From: Dyadobacter sandarakinus | GTDB taxonomy: Bacteria; Bacteroidota; Bacteroidia; Cytophagales; Spirosomataceae | DNA: 64,000 nucleotides | Assembly (NCBI RefSeq): GCF_016894445.1 | Contig: NZ_CP056775.1 | Location: 932,001 to 996,000, forward strand | Reading direction: 5' to 3' | Shown here: one piece after another, positions 10,289 to 20,373 of the stretch | How the letters are laid out: each line of letters starts with the position of its first letter | Numbering within the stretch: the stretch's first letter is position 1 | Translations under genes and position numbers: made by a program | Notes under the pieces: model-generated | The model's database searches: none | Told to the model about the DNA's origin: nothing | Seen by the model: the letters and a program-made list of their open reading frames with translations, nothing else

Positions 10289-12715
10289 ATGAATAAAATA
10301 CTCCTGTTTTTTATGTCCTTACTGATCTCCGGCCTGATGTGCTGCGGAACTGTATCCGCCCAGGCCGGGCCTGGAAAGATCAGCGGAACGATTACCGATT
10401 CCACTGCGGGTAAGCCGCTTGACTTCATCACGCTGAACTTGCTTGATGCCAGCAAAACCGTGGTAAAAGTAGACTATACCAAGGCCGATGGTACCTTCTT
10501 GTTTTCCGGTCTAAAAGCGGGTGGTTACCAGCTGGTGATCGTGGGTGTGGGTTACCGGAACAGGCAGGTTGATGTGACACTTACAGACAGTTCGGGCTCA
10601 AACCTGGGTACCATCACACTGACTCCCTCGGTCACGGGGTTGAAGGAGGTAACGGTATCTGCGGCTAGACCGGTTGTTAAACAGGAGGTGGACCGCATTA
10701 CCTACGATATGCAGGCCGACCCTGAAAGCAAGGTTTACAGCGTGCTGGACATGATGCGGAAAGTGCCTTACCTGGCCCTGGATGCCGACGAAAATATTCA
10801 GCTCAAAGGAAATACAGATTTCAAGATCCTCATCAATGGAAAACCTTCCAGCATGATGGAGCGCAACTATAAGGAAGTGCTGCGCAGCATGCCTGCCTCC
10901 TCCATCGAGCGCATTGAAGTCATTACCACTCCTCCGGCCAAATACGACGCGGAGGGGCTGGCGGGCATCATTAACATTATCACCTACAGGAAAATAGATA
11001 ACGGATACAATGGCAGCGTGAATGCGAGTGAACGTTTCCGGGTAGGAGGACCTGGCCTGGGTGGTACGCTTTCTGCCAAATTTGGAAAACTCGGAATGAC
11101 GGCCACGGCCGGTGGAAGCCAGTACCGGGTACCTGCTACGCTCAATACGGTACAACGGTCGACTTTCGGGGCGGAGGCCAGTGACATTGCCCAGCATGGA
11201 TTTGCAAAGTCGGATAGTCGCAGCGGGTACCTCAGCTATGAGGTAAGTTATGAGTTTGATACCCTTAACCTGCTGAGCGCACAGGTGAATATCAATGGAA
11301 GCACGTCCTCGGGACTGACCTACCAGACTTCCCAGCTTTACAGCCGGGGTGAACTGCTGAAACGCTACCGGCTCGACAATGTGAATGCAGGGAGCGGGAA
11401 GGGAGCTGATGCGGCCATCAATTTCCAGCGGACCTCCAAAGCAGACAAGAACAGGCTGCTGACCTTGTCGTACCGGTATTTTGGTTTTACCAATAAACAA
11501 GACAATGACCTACGTATTACCGATCAGCTGAACTATGACGTACCCGATTACAGGCAGGTGAACGACCAGCGCTTTGCCGAGCAGACGGTGCAGGTAGATT
11601 ATGTTTATCCGATCCGTAAACTGAGCATTGAAGCCGGACTGAAAGCGATTATGCGGCTTAATAAAAGCAACTTCGGGTATGAAACCGCGCTGGAAAATGG
11701 CGGCTACGAGGTGGATCCTGCCATGACCAACCGGTTCCGCAACACGCAAAATGTGTTTGGAGCCTACAATACATACCAGTACAATCTTGTGAGCTGGGGC
11801 TTTAAAGCGGGGCTCCGTATTGAGCAGACGATCGTTGATGCAGACTTCTTTTCGACCGACTCCAAGGTGCGCCAGAACTACTTTAACCTGATCCCGTCCG
11901 TGTCGGTAAACCGCAAGCTGAAAAACAACAGCTCGCTCAATCTGGGCTATACCCAACGGATCCAGCGCCCGGGCATCTGGCAGCTCAATCCCTTTGTCGA
12001 TCGCTCAAACCCTAATTTTGAACGTACCGGAAATCCTAACCTGCGGCCTGCCTTTGTCAATGATGTCCAGCTGAATTACAGTCTCAATAAAAAGGGGTCC
12101 ATAAATTTCGGGGCCGGCGTGAATACTTTTCGTGACCTCATTTTCGGCGTAGCCGTTTACAATCCGACGACGGGTATTACACGCACTTCCTACACCAACT
12201 CGGGCCGGGCGAGATTGCTTATGCTCATGACGAACATCAATTACCCGCTTACCAAAAAATGGAACGTGAGTGTGAATGTGCGTGCAGCGCATGGGCGGGT
12301 GCACGGTACCGTGAACAATGTGCCGGTGACCAACCAGGGCATCATGCACCAGTCGTCCGTGTCCATGGGCTACCGCTTTGAAAAGGAGTGGCGCCTCAAT
12401 GCGAACGTTCAGCTGAATGGACGTAATATCAACCTGCAGGGAATCAACAATGCCTATACCAGCTACTCGGTCAGCCTTAGTAAAGATATTGTCAAGGATA
12501 AACTTTCGATATCGGCGGCGGCCAACAATCCATTTACCCGGTACCGGCAGTACAAGCGCATCACCAATGGCCCGGACTTTTCGCAGCTGGACTATCGCCG
12601 CGACTACTTCCGCAGCTTCAATTTCAGCCTTAATTATAAGTTCGGCAAGTTGAAAGATGCGATTAAAAAGAACAAGCGGAGCATTCGTAATGATGACGTT
12701 CAAAACGGTAATTAG
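10289..12715 (+). CDS. Outer-membrane beta-barrel protein with N-terminal carboxypeptidase-like regulatory domain (TonB-receptor-like)
   Basis: An 808-residue outer-membrane protein. A signal peptide ending near VSAQ is followed by a CarboxypepD_reg-like beta-sandwich (GKISGTITDSTAGKPLDFITL ... TPSVTGLKEVTVSA). A plug-like segment (KVPYLALDADENIQLKGNTDFKILINGKPS; IERIEVITTPPAKYDAEGLAGIINIIT) and a long barrel ending FNFSLNYKFGK come next. This matches the outer_membrane beta-barrel family common in Bacteroidetes, related to TonB-dependent receptors but shorter than SusC. No SusD partner is adjacent, so it is not a classic polysaccharide locus. Ligand unknown. It is monocistronic, with its own promoter and terminator. 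Confidence 0.88.
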   Translation: MNKILLFFMSLLISGLMCCGTVSAQAGPGKISGTITDSTAGKPLDFITLNLLDASKTVVKVDYTKADGTFLFSGLKAGGYQLVIVGVGYRNRQVDVTLTDSSGSNLGTITLTPSVTGLKEVTVSAARPVVKQEVDRITYDMQADPESKVYSVLDMMRKVPYLALDADENIQLKGNTDFKILINGKPSSMMERNYKEVLRSMPASSIERIEVITTPPAKYDAEGLAGIINIITYRKIDNGYNGSVNASERFRVGGPGLGGTLSAKFGKLGMTATAGGSQYRVPATLNTVQRSTFGAEASDIAQHGFAKSDSRSGYLSYEVSYEFDTLNLLSAQVNINGSTSSGLTYQTSQLYSRGELLKRYRLDNVNAGSGKGADAAINFQRTSKADKNRLLTLSYRYFGFTNKQDNDLRITDQLNYDVPDYRQVNDQRFAEQTVQVDYVYPIRKLSIEAGLKAIMRLNKSNFGYETALENGGYEVDPAMTNRFRNTQNVFGAYNTYQYNLVSWGFKAGLRIEQTIVDADFFSTDSKVRQNYFNLIPSVSVNRKLKNNSSLNLGYTQRIQRPGIWQLNPFVDRSNPNFERTGNPNLRPAFVNDVQLNYSLNKKGSINFGAGVNTFRDLIFGVAVYNPTTGITRTSYTNSGRARLLMLMTNINYPLTKKWNVSVNVRAAHGRVHGTVNNVPVTNQGIMHQSSVSMGYRFEKEWRLNANVQLNGRNINLQGINNAYTSYSVSLSKDIVKDKLSISAAANNPFTRYRQYKRITNGPDFSQLDYRRDYFRSFNFSLNYKFGKLKDAIKKNKRSIRNDDVQNGN

Positions 12716-12745
12716 TACCAGCATTTCTTTCTGCCCAATGCACGC

Positions 12746-12785
12746 AGCGTCCGATTTCGAACAGAGATCGGACGCTATGTTTTTG
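12746..12785 (+). terminator. Rho-independent terminator
   Basis: A 10-bp perfect stem (12746-12755 with 12767-12776), 11-nt loop, then ATGTTTTTG. It ends the beta-barrel gene and separates it from the permease cluster. Confidence 0.8.
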
Positions 12786-12786
12786 A

Positions 12787-12818
12787 TTGTCAATGCCTAT
12801 TAACATGGCATACATTTG
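12787..12818 (+). promoter_or_regulatory. Bacteroidetes-type promoter for the permease cluster
   Basis: TTG at 12787-12789 and TACATTTG at 12811-12818 are 21 bp apart, a good match to the -33/-7 consensus. The first permease ATG is at 12833, so transcription would start only a few bases before the start codon, giving a very short leader. Confidence 0.6.
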
Positions 12819-12832
12819 TTGAACGACCCTTT

Positions 12833-15265
12833 ATGCTGAAAAATCACCTTATAATCGCCTGGCGCGCCCTGGTGCGCTACAAAGGATTCACGACGCTGAA
12901 CGTGCTCGGCTTGTCAGTGGGCGTAGCGTCCTGTCTGCTGCTGTATGTGGTCTATACCTATGAGTCGGGGTTTGATAAATTTCACAAGAAGTACGACCGT
13001 ATTTACCGGATCGTGCGCCAGACGAAGTTCCCGAACGGGCAGATCGACTTTACGGGCGGCAACCCGCTTCCTTACGAAGCGGCGTTAAAGGTCGATATGC
13101 CGCAGCTTGGCAAGATCGTACCGGTATATGGCACGCTGGAACCCCAGGTAACCGTGCTCGGAAAGAATATGAATGCAGCAGGCTTGGACAGGAAGTTCAG
13201 GGAGGATGATGAGGGACTGGTTACTACCCCGGAGTTCTTCGAGCTGTTTGATTTTGCCTGGGTGATGGGCACGAAAGAGGTGCTGAAGGATCCCAATGTG
13301 ATTGTGCTTTCTCAGCGGAAAGCAGACAAGTATTTTGGAAAATGGCAGCAGGCCGTAGGCCAGTTTGTCAGGATCAATAATAAGACGGTGATGAAGGTCG
13401 GCGGTATTCTGGCCGATCCTCCGCTGAATACCGACTTCCCGGTGGATATCGTGATTTCGTATGCAACCAAACGTCAGCAGCCGCTGCTGTTTGGCTGGGG
13501 TGACTTCGAGAACTGGGGAGGTACCAGCAGCAATGATCAGCTCTTTGTTTTGCTTCCTGAAAATACGTCTCCCCGCAGCATGGAGGCCTCTTTTGCAGCA
13601 TTTGTAAAAAAACACTATTCTGAAAGAGAAGAAAATAAAAAAATCAGGCACTTTCTGTCACCCCTCGCAGACCAGCATTATGACAGCCGTTTTGAAAATT
13701 ATTCCAAACATATCACAAGCCGCACGGTACTCCGCACGCTGGGCATCATCGGTGCACTGATCATTGCGATGGCCTGTATCAACTTTATCAATCTTGCTAC
13801 GGTACAGGCTGCACGCCGGTCGAAGGAAGTAGGGGTGAGGAAAGTACTGGGCAGCAGCCGGGCCGAACTGGTACGCCAGTTTCTGAGTGAAACGTTCCTG
13901 GTTGTTGGATTGTCCGTGGTCCTGGGCATTGCCATAGCCATCCTGAGCATGCCGCTGTTAAGCCGGATTTCGCAGGTGCCGGCAGAGCTGCCCGTAGTTG
14001 GCGATCCGCGCATCTGGCTTTTTGTGCTGGTACTGGCATTGCTGGTCAGCTTTGTGGCAGGCTTTTACCCGGCCATCGTCATTTCAGGATTCAGGCCCAT
14101 CGAGGCGATCAAAAACCGGATTTCCAGCCGTTCTTTTGCCGGACTGTCCCTGCAAAAGACCTTGATCGTTGTCCAGTTTGGCGTTACGCAAATCCTGGTA
14201 GTAGGTACCATCGTAACCGTCAGCCAGATGAACTTCGTGCGCCGGATGGATTTGGGATTTGTAAAGGAAGGTGTTTATAATGTAGTCCTGGACGAAGCTT
14301 ATAAGGCACGTTTTCAAACATTTAAGAACCAGCTGCTCGAAAGTCCGGATATCAGCTCGGTCAGCTTTGCTTCTGATGTTCCTTCCTCGGACGACAACTG
14401 GTCGGGTAATTTCGCATTCGGGAACCGGGGGAAAGATGAAGACTTTCACCTTTCGTACAAATTTGCCGACCATGATTATTTCAAAACTTTCAATCTGCAG
14501 TTTGTCGCCGGGGGGCCGTATGCAGCCGGAGATTCGGTAGGTTCCTGCGTGGTCAACGAAACGCTGCTTGCCAAGGTTGGTGTTAAAAATCCCGAAGATG
14601 CCATCGGAAAAAACATCAAGCTTGGGGGCGGCCAGTGGCAGCCCATTGTGGGCGTCGTCCGCGACTTTAAAACCAACTCGGCCCGGGACGCTGTAAAGCC
14701 TGTTTTGATCCTGACCAATGAAAGTTTTTACTGGACAGGCGGCATCAAAATAGCGACCCGGAACATTTCACGTGCGATAGAACAGATCAGGGAAGTCCAT
14801 ACGCGCGTATTTCCCGAAGTGGCATTCCAGGGACGTTTTTTCAGCGACAGCATTGAGGCATTTTACCAGCAGGAAAGGCAAATGACTTTGCTTTACCAGA
14901 TTTTCGCGGGCCTGTCCATTTTCATCGCCTGCCTCGGACTGCTTGGACTGGCTACCTTTATGGCACAGCAGCGCATGAAGGAAATCGGTGTGAGAAAGGT
15001 ACTCGGCGCATCGGTAAGCGGCATTGTCGGACTGTTGTCGCGCGATTTTATTACGCTTGTATTTATTGCGATCGTCCTGGCTTCGCCGGTAGCCTGGTAC
15101 GTGATGAACGAGTGGCTGGCAGCATTTGCATTCCGTATTTCCATCAGCTGGTGGATGTTCGGCATCGCCTCCGCCTCCGCCATCCTGATTGCATTCGTCA
15201 CCATAAGTTTCCAAAGTATCAAAGCCGCAACGATGAATCCGGTGAAAAGTTTGAAAATGGAATAA
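12833..15265 (+). CDS. ABC transporter permease, FtsX/MacB type, long duplicated form (1 of 3)
   Basis: An 810-residue integral membrane protein. It has an N-terminal TM, a MacB_PCD-like periplasmic domain (~45-270), an FtsX block with three TMs (~285-430), another TM near 440, a second periplasmic domain and a second FtsX block at the C-terminus. The FtsX signature occurs twice, as KEVGVRKVLGSS and KEIGVRKVLGAS, showing internal duplication. Such proteins normally work with a separate ATPase and transmit mechanical force to export lipoproteins, peptides or drugs rather than forming a pore. No ATPase gene lies nearby. It starts a run of three paralogues and ends ...NPVKSLKME just before the first purine-rich element. 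Confidence 0.9.
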   Translation: MLKNHLIIAWRALVRYKGFTTLNVLGLSVGVASCLLLYVVYTYESGFDKFHKKYDRIYRIVRQTKFPNGQIDFTGGNPLPYEAALKVDMPQLGKIVPVYGTLEPQVTVLGKNMNAAGLDRKFREDDEGLVTTPEFFELFDFAWVMGTKEVLKDPNVIVLSQRKADKYFGKWQQAVGQFVRINNKTVMKVGGILADPPLNTDFPVDIVISYATKRQQPLLFGWGDFENWGGTSSNDQLFVLLPENTSPRSMEASFAAFVKKHYSEREENKKIRHFLSPLADQHYDSRFENYSKHITSRTVLRTLGIIGALIIAMACINFINLATVQAARRSKEVGVRKVLGSSRAELVRQFLSETFLVVGLSVVLGIAIAILSMPLLSRISQVPAELPVVGDPRIWLFVLVLALLVSFVAGFYPAIVISGFRPIEAIKNRISSRSFAGLSLQKTLIVVQFGVTQILVVGTIVTVSQMNFVRRMDLGFVKEGVYNVVLDEAYKARFQTFKNQLLESPDISSVSFASDVPSSDDNWSGNFAFGNRGKDEDFHLSYKFADHDYFKTFNLQFVAGGPYAAGDSVGSCVVNETLLAKVGVKNPEDAIGKNIKLGGGQWQPIVGVVRDFKTNSARDAVKPVLILTNESFYWTGGIKIATRNISRAIEQIREVHTRVFPEVAFQGRFFSDSIEAFYQQERQMTLLYQIFAGLSIFIACLGLLGLATFMAQQRMKEIGVRKVLGASVSGIVGLLSRDFITLVFIAIVLASPVAWYVMNEWLAAFAFRISISWWMFGIASASAILIAFVTISFQSIKAATMNPVKSLKME

Positions 15266-15411
15266 GGGTAGGGGGAGGAAGGAAGGAAGGAAGGAAGGAA
15301 AGGAGGAAGGTGCTGTGCTGCCGACCTTATTACATTTAAAATTTTTTCCTTCCTCCATCCTCCCTTCCTCCATCTTCCCATCCTTCTTTCCTCCCTTACT
15401 CCACCCCTCCA
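15262..15411. repeat. Polypurine/polypyrimidine intergenic element A
   Basis: The purine-rich run 15262-15310 includes six tandem GGAA units (15277-15300). A 37-bp mixed segment follows, then a nearly pure C/T run 15343-15411. The tips 15302-15310 and 15348-15356 are perfect 9-bp reverse complements, so the transcript could fold back. The C/T run stops 16 bp before the next permease ATG. Two similar elements follow the other two permeases. Confidence 0.85.
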
Positions 15412-15426
15412 TACTCCAAATTTCCG

Positions 15427-17799
15427 ATGCTACAAACCAATCTCAAAATCGCATTCCGGAACCTGATGAAGTTCAGGGTGTATTCATTTATAAATATTAC
15501 CGGCTTGTCCCTGGGTATGGCGGCTTCCATGCTGATACTGATGTTTGTCATGCATGAATTCAGCTACGACCGCTTTCACCAGAACCATAAGCGTATTTAC
15601 AAGGTTTTTTCGAGGTTGAAAATCGGAGAAAATAGTATGCAGCTCAATGCATTCCCTGCTGATTTCGCGATTTTGGCCAAGACAAATAGTCCGCACGTCA
15701 AAGACTATGTACGCATGATGCCGGCCCATAACCGGATCGTGATCAGCAATCCTGCGATGCCGGACGGGAAATTTTACGAGCAACATTTTCTTTATGCTGA
15801 TCCGGCTTTTTTCAGGGTATTTTCATTTAAACTGATCCAGGGAAATCCCGCACATGCACTGGAAAAGCTCACGGGTGTGGTCATCTCGCAAACTGCGGCG
15901 CGCAAGTACTTCGGGAATGCGGATCCGGTGGGTCAAACGCTTCTTTTTCAGAACAAACACTTATTGGAAGTCACCGCAGTTGCTGCGGATGCCCCGTCCA
16001 ATTCTTCTCTTGCATTTGATTTTGTCGTACCGCTTAAAGCATTCCCTCTGCTGAATGGTACCGACCGGTCGAAATGGGCGGCTGGCGGTAATTTTAATAC
16101 GTACCTGCTGCTGGACTCCCCGGGCGCATCGAGGGCTGTGGCAAAATCACTGAATGCTCACGTTGAGAAGCATGAAGATGCAAGCGAGGAAACCTTCCTG
16201 CTCGAAAGCCTGACCGATATACACCTGGGAAACAATACGGAGGGTACCAGCAATGCACGGCTCATTTACATATTTGCGGGTATTGCCGGGCTTACACTGG
16301 CCCTGGCCCTCTTCAATTACATGAGCCTTACGACCGCCCGTGCTACCCTGCGGGCCAGGGAGGTAGGCGTACGCAAGGTGGTTGGTTCAGGCCGGGGCGC
16401 TTTAATCAGGCAGTTTTATACCGAGTCGGTTCTGACTTGTCTGATTGCATTCATCATTGCCTGGGTTGTTGTTGAGGTCTTGCGCCGGCCGTTCAATGAT
16501 CTGCTGGGTTTGAAGATTGACGTCGCATTCCTGTACTCACCGCAATTCCTGTGTTTTCTGGCGCTGCTGTTTCTCATATCCGTACTCCTCGCCGGAAGCT
16601 ACCCGGCCCTGGTACTTTCAGGCTTTGCACCGATTGTGATCCTGAAAGGAAGGTTTTCGGGGCGTAGTAGTGGTGCGGGAGTACGAAAAGGTTTTATGGT
16701 ATTTCAATTTGCAACATCTGTTGCGCTCATGGTGTGCAGCCTTGTGGTACGTCAGCAGGTAGGTTTTATGCAAACCATGAAGCTCGGCTTTAACAAGGAT
16801 CAGGTGATGGTCATCCCGTTTTCGGAAACCAGCATCAGTAAGGTAGCAGCCTTCCGCGACGAAGTTGCCGGACATGCCGGAATCAAGTCCGCAGCCGTGG
16901 CGGCCAGTACCATTTTCGGGAGTTATGATATTTCATTTGAAAAGAATGCAAAGACGAAAAAGGACATTGCACTCATGGTAATGGCAGTCGACCGTCATTT
17001 TGTTGAGACACTTGGCCTGCAATGGAAGTTGGCGCCGGAGCCCGGCACATTGCAGAACCGGCCACATGTGCTGCTTAATGAACTGGCAGTGAAAGAGCTG
17101 GGCTTAGGCAGCAACGTGCTCGGAAAAACACTGCCGGACTTTGATGAGGTAGCCGGGGTACTGCAGAACTTTTACTTTACTACGCCGCAAGGTGGAATAA
17201 AGCCCGTCGCGCTGGTAGTAAAAACGGATACCGCAAGTCTGGGTAAGTCTGTGGGTGCCTCAGGGGCGCTGTATGTGCGCATTGATCCGCAAACAGACAG
17301 CAAAGCAAAAGTTAAAACAGTGGAAGGTCTATTCAGCACCTACTATCCGGATAGGCCTTTTGAATACCATTTTTTGGATGAAGCATTTACCAAAAATTTC
17401 CGTACTGAGATCCGCATGTCGCAGCTTTTTTCAGTTTTTACCGGACTGGCGATTTTCATTGCCTGCATGGGTTTGTTCGGGCTGGTGACATTTACCGCCG
17501 AAACCCGCGTGAAAGAAATCGGGATCCGCAAAGTGCTGGGAGCTTCGGTGAGCAGTATCGTTGCACTTCTTTCAGCTGACTTCTTGAAACTGGTTACCCT
17601 ATCCATTGTATTCGCATTACCGCTTGCGTGGTACTTTATGGAAAAATGGCTGCAGGATTTTACATACCGGATCCAGATTCCCTGGTGGATCTATCTTTCA
17701 GCCAGTCTGGCCGCCATCCTCATCGCCATCGCCACCATGAGTTTTCAAAGTATCAAAGCAGCACTGATGAACCCGGTAAAATCTTTGAGAAGTGATTAG
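15427..17799 (+). CDS. ABC transporter permease, FtsX/MacB type, long duplicated form (2 of 3)
   Basis: A 790-residue paralogue of the preceding gene with the same order: N-terminal TM, periplasmic domain, FtsX block (REVGVRKVVGSGRGALIRQF), central TM, second periplasmic domain, second FtsX block (KEIGIRKVLGASVSSIVALL), and the shared tail NPVKSLRSD. The start ATGCTACAAACC opens with MLQTNLKIAFRNLMK, the typical amphipathic beginning of this family. The leader is C/T-rich with no Shine-Dalgarno. Divergence between the paralogues suggests an old duplication. Substrate unknown. Confidence 0.9.
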   Translation: MLQTNLKIAFRNLMKFRVYSFINITGLSLGMAASMLILMFVMHEFSYDRFHQNHKRIYKVFSRLKIGENSMQLNAFPADFAILAKTNSPHVKDYVRMMPAHNRIVISNPAMPDGKFYEQHFLYADPAFFRVFSFKLIQGNPAHALEKLTGVVISQTAARKYFGNADPVGQTLLFQNKHLLEVTAVAADAPSNSSLAFDFVVPLKAFPLLNGTDRSKWAAGGNFNTYLLLDSPGASRAVAKSLNAHVEKHEDASEETFLLESLTDIHLGNNTEGTSNARLIYIFAGIAGLTLALALFNYMSLTTARATLRAREVGVRKVVGSGRGALIRQFYTESVLTCLIAFIIAWVVVEVLRRPFNDLLGLKIDVAFLYSPQFLCFLALLFLISVLLAGSYPALVLSGFAPIVILKGRFSGRSSGAGVRKGFMVFQFATSVALMVCSLVVRQQVGFMQTMKLGFNKDQVMVIPFSETSISKVAAFRDEVAGHAGIKSAAVAASTIFGSYDISFEKNAKTKKDIALMVMAVDRHFVETLGLQWKLAPEPGTLQNRPHVLLNELAVKELGLGSNVLGKTLPDFDEVAGVLQNFYFTTPQGGIKPVALVVKTDTASLGKSVGASGALYVRIDPQTDSKAKVKTVEGLFSTYYPDRPFEYHFLDEAFTKNFRTEIRMSQLFSVFTGLAIFIACMGLFGLVTFTAETRVKEIGIRKVLGASVSSIVALLSADFLKLVTLSIVFALPLAWYFMEKWLQDFTYRIQIPWWIYLSASLAAILIAIATMSFQSIKAALMNPVKSLRSD

Positions 17800-17985
17800 G
17801 GGGGGGAAGGAACGAGAAGGAAGGGAGAAAAGGAGGAGGGAAAAAAGGAGGAAGGAGGAAGGAATATGCTACTATGGTTTTCTTCCTTTTCAAAAATAAC
17901 CATTTCTTTTCTCCATCCTCCTTTCTTCTCTTCCTCCATCCTTCCTTCCTCCATCCTCCTTTCTTCCCCATCCACCTTTCCAACT
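17800..17985. repeat. Polypurine/polypyrimidine intergenic element B
   Basis: G-run and purine-rich segment 17800-17868, a short mixed centre, then a C/T-rich segment to about 17985 with repeated CCATCCTCC and CCTTCC words. It begins at the stop codon of permease 2 and ends within 10 bp of the start codon of permease 3. Pairing of the arms is less regular than in element A or C. Confidence 0.82.
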
Positions 17986-17991
17986 TAAACT

Positions 17992-20373
17992 ATGCTAAAA
18001 AACTATCTCAAAATCGCGTTTCGGAATCTCTGGAAGCACAAGGTGTTTTCTTTTCTGAATGTAATGGGCCTGACCGTCGGTATGTCGGCCTGCTTTCTGA
18101 TCTTCATGTATGTGTCTTTTGAGCTGAGCTATGATGCATTCCATACGAAGGGAGACCGGATTTACAGGCTGGTGACGGACATCAAGACGCCCTCAGAAAC
18201 CATCAACACCAGTGTCACTTCCTGGGCTTTTGCACCTGCCATCAAGGCCGATTTTCCAGAGGTGGAAGCCGTTACGCGCGTGAGCAGCGGTAGTTTTCTG
18301 GTGCGGAAAGGAGATATCAAATTCCAGGAAGACAAAACCCTTTTTGCAGACTCCACACTCTTTAAGGTATTCGACTTCAAGATGATTGCCGGGGATCCTA
18401 AAACAGCCTTAAAGGATCAGCTGAGCATTGTTTTACCACAAAAAACAGCTAAAAAGTACTTCGGCGACGCTGATCCGATCGGACAAACCCTCCTGCTTTC
18501 GGGCGATGGGCTGCCTGCAAAGGTGACAGGCGTTATTGAGGATATTCCCGAAAATTCGCAGATCAAGGGTGAGATGATCGTGTCGATGGTGTCCATGACC
18601 CAGCGCTTCAATAAGGGACTGGACGATCAATGGGGGAACTTCGGGGCGATAACTTACCTGCTGCTGAAACCCGGTACTTCCGCTACGGCACTCGAAAAGA
18701 AACTGCCCGCCTTCCTCCAAAACCGCGCAGGAAAGACGATGAAAGAATCGCAGATGTATTATAAGCTTTTCCTGGAACCCATGCGCGACGTGTACCTGCA
18801 CTCCACACGCGACTCGGAGGAGCGCGGCAGTATGAACAATGTGTACATCTTCTCCGCCGTGGCGGTTTTCATCCTGCTCATTGCGTGTATCAACTTCATC
18901 AATCTGACGACAGCACGTTCCGTGGAGCGCGCCAAGGAAGTAGGCGTACGCAAGGTGGTAGGTGCACGTAAATCGCTGCTGGCCACCCAGTTCATTGCGG
19001 AGTCAGTCCTCCTGTGCCTTATCGCCTTCGTATTTTCGGTTGTACTTTCGGCAGTAGTGGCACCTTTGTTCAACGACCTCGCCGGGAAGACAGTCACGAC
19101 AGGTATTTTCGGTAATGTCGCTTTCCTGCCTGTCATGTTTCTGGCTGCGGTACTGATCGGGGTTCTGGCGGGCAGCTATCCTGCCGTTGTATTGTCTTCT
19201 TTTGAGCCTGTGGTAGTACTGAAAGGTCGTTTTACGACCAGTGTAAAGGGTATTTTACTCCGGAAAGGGTTGGTTACACTGCAATTTGCCATATCCATTG
19301 CACTAATCATCGCGACGATCATCGTGTACACGCAAATGAACTTCATGCGTAACCGCGATCTGGGTTTTAATAAAGAGCAGATGGTGATTGTCAATACCGA
19401 AGGCGATCCCAACAAAGAATCTTTCAGGCAGTCCCTGATGAACCTGGCAGGCGTTAAAAGTACATCGGCATCGTCCAGTGTGCCCGGCAGCGGCAACCCG
19501 GGTGCTTATTCGGAGATTGAAAACAAAAGCGGGGATCTTCAGATTGCCAACCTGGATCTCTACTTCGTGGATTTCGACTACATTCCGAATTTCGGGTTAA
19601 AAATGGTAGCCGGAAGGCCGTTTTCGCGCGAATTCGGTACCGATACCACACAGGCGATGGTCATGAACGAAGCGGCCGTCAAGTTGTTCGGTTACAGCTC
19701 GCCCGAGCAGGCGATCGGCCGTCGGTTCCGGCAGTGGGGCAGGGAAGGTAAAATCGTCGGGGTTATCAAGGACTTTCATTTCAGGTCTTTGCAGGAAACC
19801 ATCAAACCCCTCACCATGCGCATTGAGCCCAATGGTACCCAGCTGGTTGCCGTGAAGGTTGAAGGAAGTAAGGTAAGGGGCGTGCTGGCGGCGATGGAGG
19901 ACAAGTGGAAGTCGGTCATTCCAAACCGTCCGTTCAGCTACTATTTTCTGGATGAATTTTTCGATAGGCAGTACCGGGCTGAGGAGCGGTTTGAAAAGCT
20001 GTTTTTCAACTTTGCCGTGCTCGCGATCTTCATTTCCTGCCTGGGTTTGCTGGGGCTTGCTTCGTACAGTACCATGCAGCGTACCAAGGAAATCGGGGTA
20101 CGAAAAGTGATGGGCGCCTCGGTGGGCAGCATTGTGGGCCTGCTTTCCCGGGATTTTCTGAAGCTGGTGGTACTGGCCTTTGTCATCGCCTCACCAATCG
20201 CCTACTACGGCATGAACAAATGGCTGCAGAGCTTCGCCTACCGCACGGATATTTACCTATGGATTTTCGCCGTTGCCGCGGGTCTCTCCTTCGCCATAGC
20301 CTTCCTCACCGTCAGCTTCCAAAGTATTAAAGCAGCTTTGATGAACCCGGTGAAGTCGTTGAGGAGTGAATAG
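17992..20373 (+). CDS. ABC transporter permease, FtsX/MacB type, long duplicated form (3 of 3)
   Basis: A 793-residue third paralogue: MLKNYLKIAFRNLWKHK start, first FtsX block with KEVGVRKVVGARKSLLATQF, second with KEIGVRKVMGASVGSIVGLL, and C-terminus NPVKSLRSE. The order of TMs and periplasmic domains is the same as in its neighbours. Three consecutive permeases with no ATP-binding subunit mean either a shared ATPase elsewhere or heteromeric complexes; both are inference. The gene is followed by a third purine/pyrimidine element. Confidence 0.9.
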   Translation: MLKNYLKIAFRNLWKHKVFSFLNVMGLTVGMSACFLIFMYVSFELSYDAFHTKGDRIYRLVTDIKTPSETINTSVTSWAFAPAIKADFPEVEAVTRVSSGSFLVRKGDIKFQEDKTLFADSTLFKVFDFKMIAGDPKTALKDQLSIVLPQKTAKKYFGDADPIGQTLLLSGDGLPAKVTGVIEDIPENSQIKGEMIVSMVSMTQRFNKGLDDQWGNFGAITYLLLKPGTSATALEKKLPAFLQNRAGKTMKESQMYYKLFLEPMRDVYLHSTRDSEERGSMNNVYIFSAVAVFILLIACINFINLTTARSVERAKEVGVRKVVGARKSLLATQFIAESVLLCLIAFVFSVVLSAVVAPLFNDLAGKTVTTGIFGNVAFLPVMFLAAVLIGVLAGSYPAVVLSSFEPVVVLKGRFTTSVKGILLRKGLVTLQFAISIALIIATIIVYTQMNFMRNRDLGFNKEQMVIVNTEGDPNKESFRQSLMNLAGVKSTSASSSVPGSGNPGAYSEIENKSGDLQIANLDLYFVDFDYIPNFGLKMVAGRPFSREFGTDTTQAMVMNEAAVKLFGYSSPEQAIGRRFRQWGREGKIVGVIKDFHFRSLQETIKPLTMRIEPNGTQLVAVKVEGSKVRGVLAAMEDKWKSVIPNRPFSYYFLDEFFDRQYRAEERFEKLFFNFAVLAIFISCLGLLGLASYSTMQRTKEIGVRKVMGASVGSIVGLLSRDFLKLVVLAFVIASPIAYYGMNKWLQSFAYRTDIYLWIFAVAAGLSFAIAFLTVSFQSIKAALMNPVKSLRSE

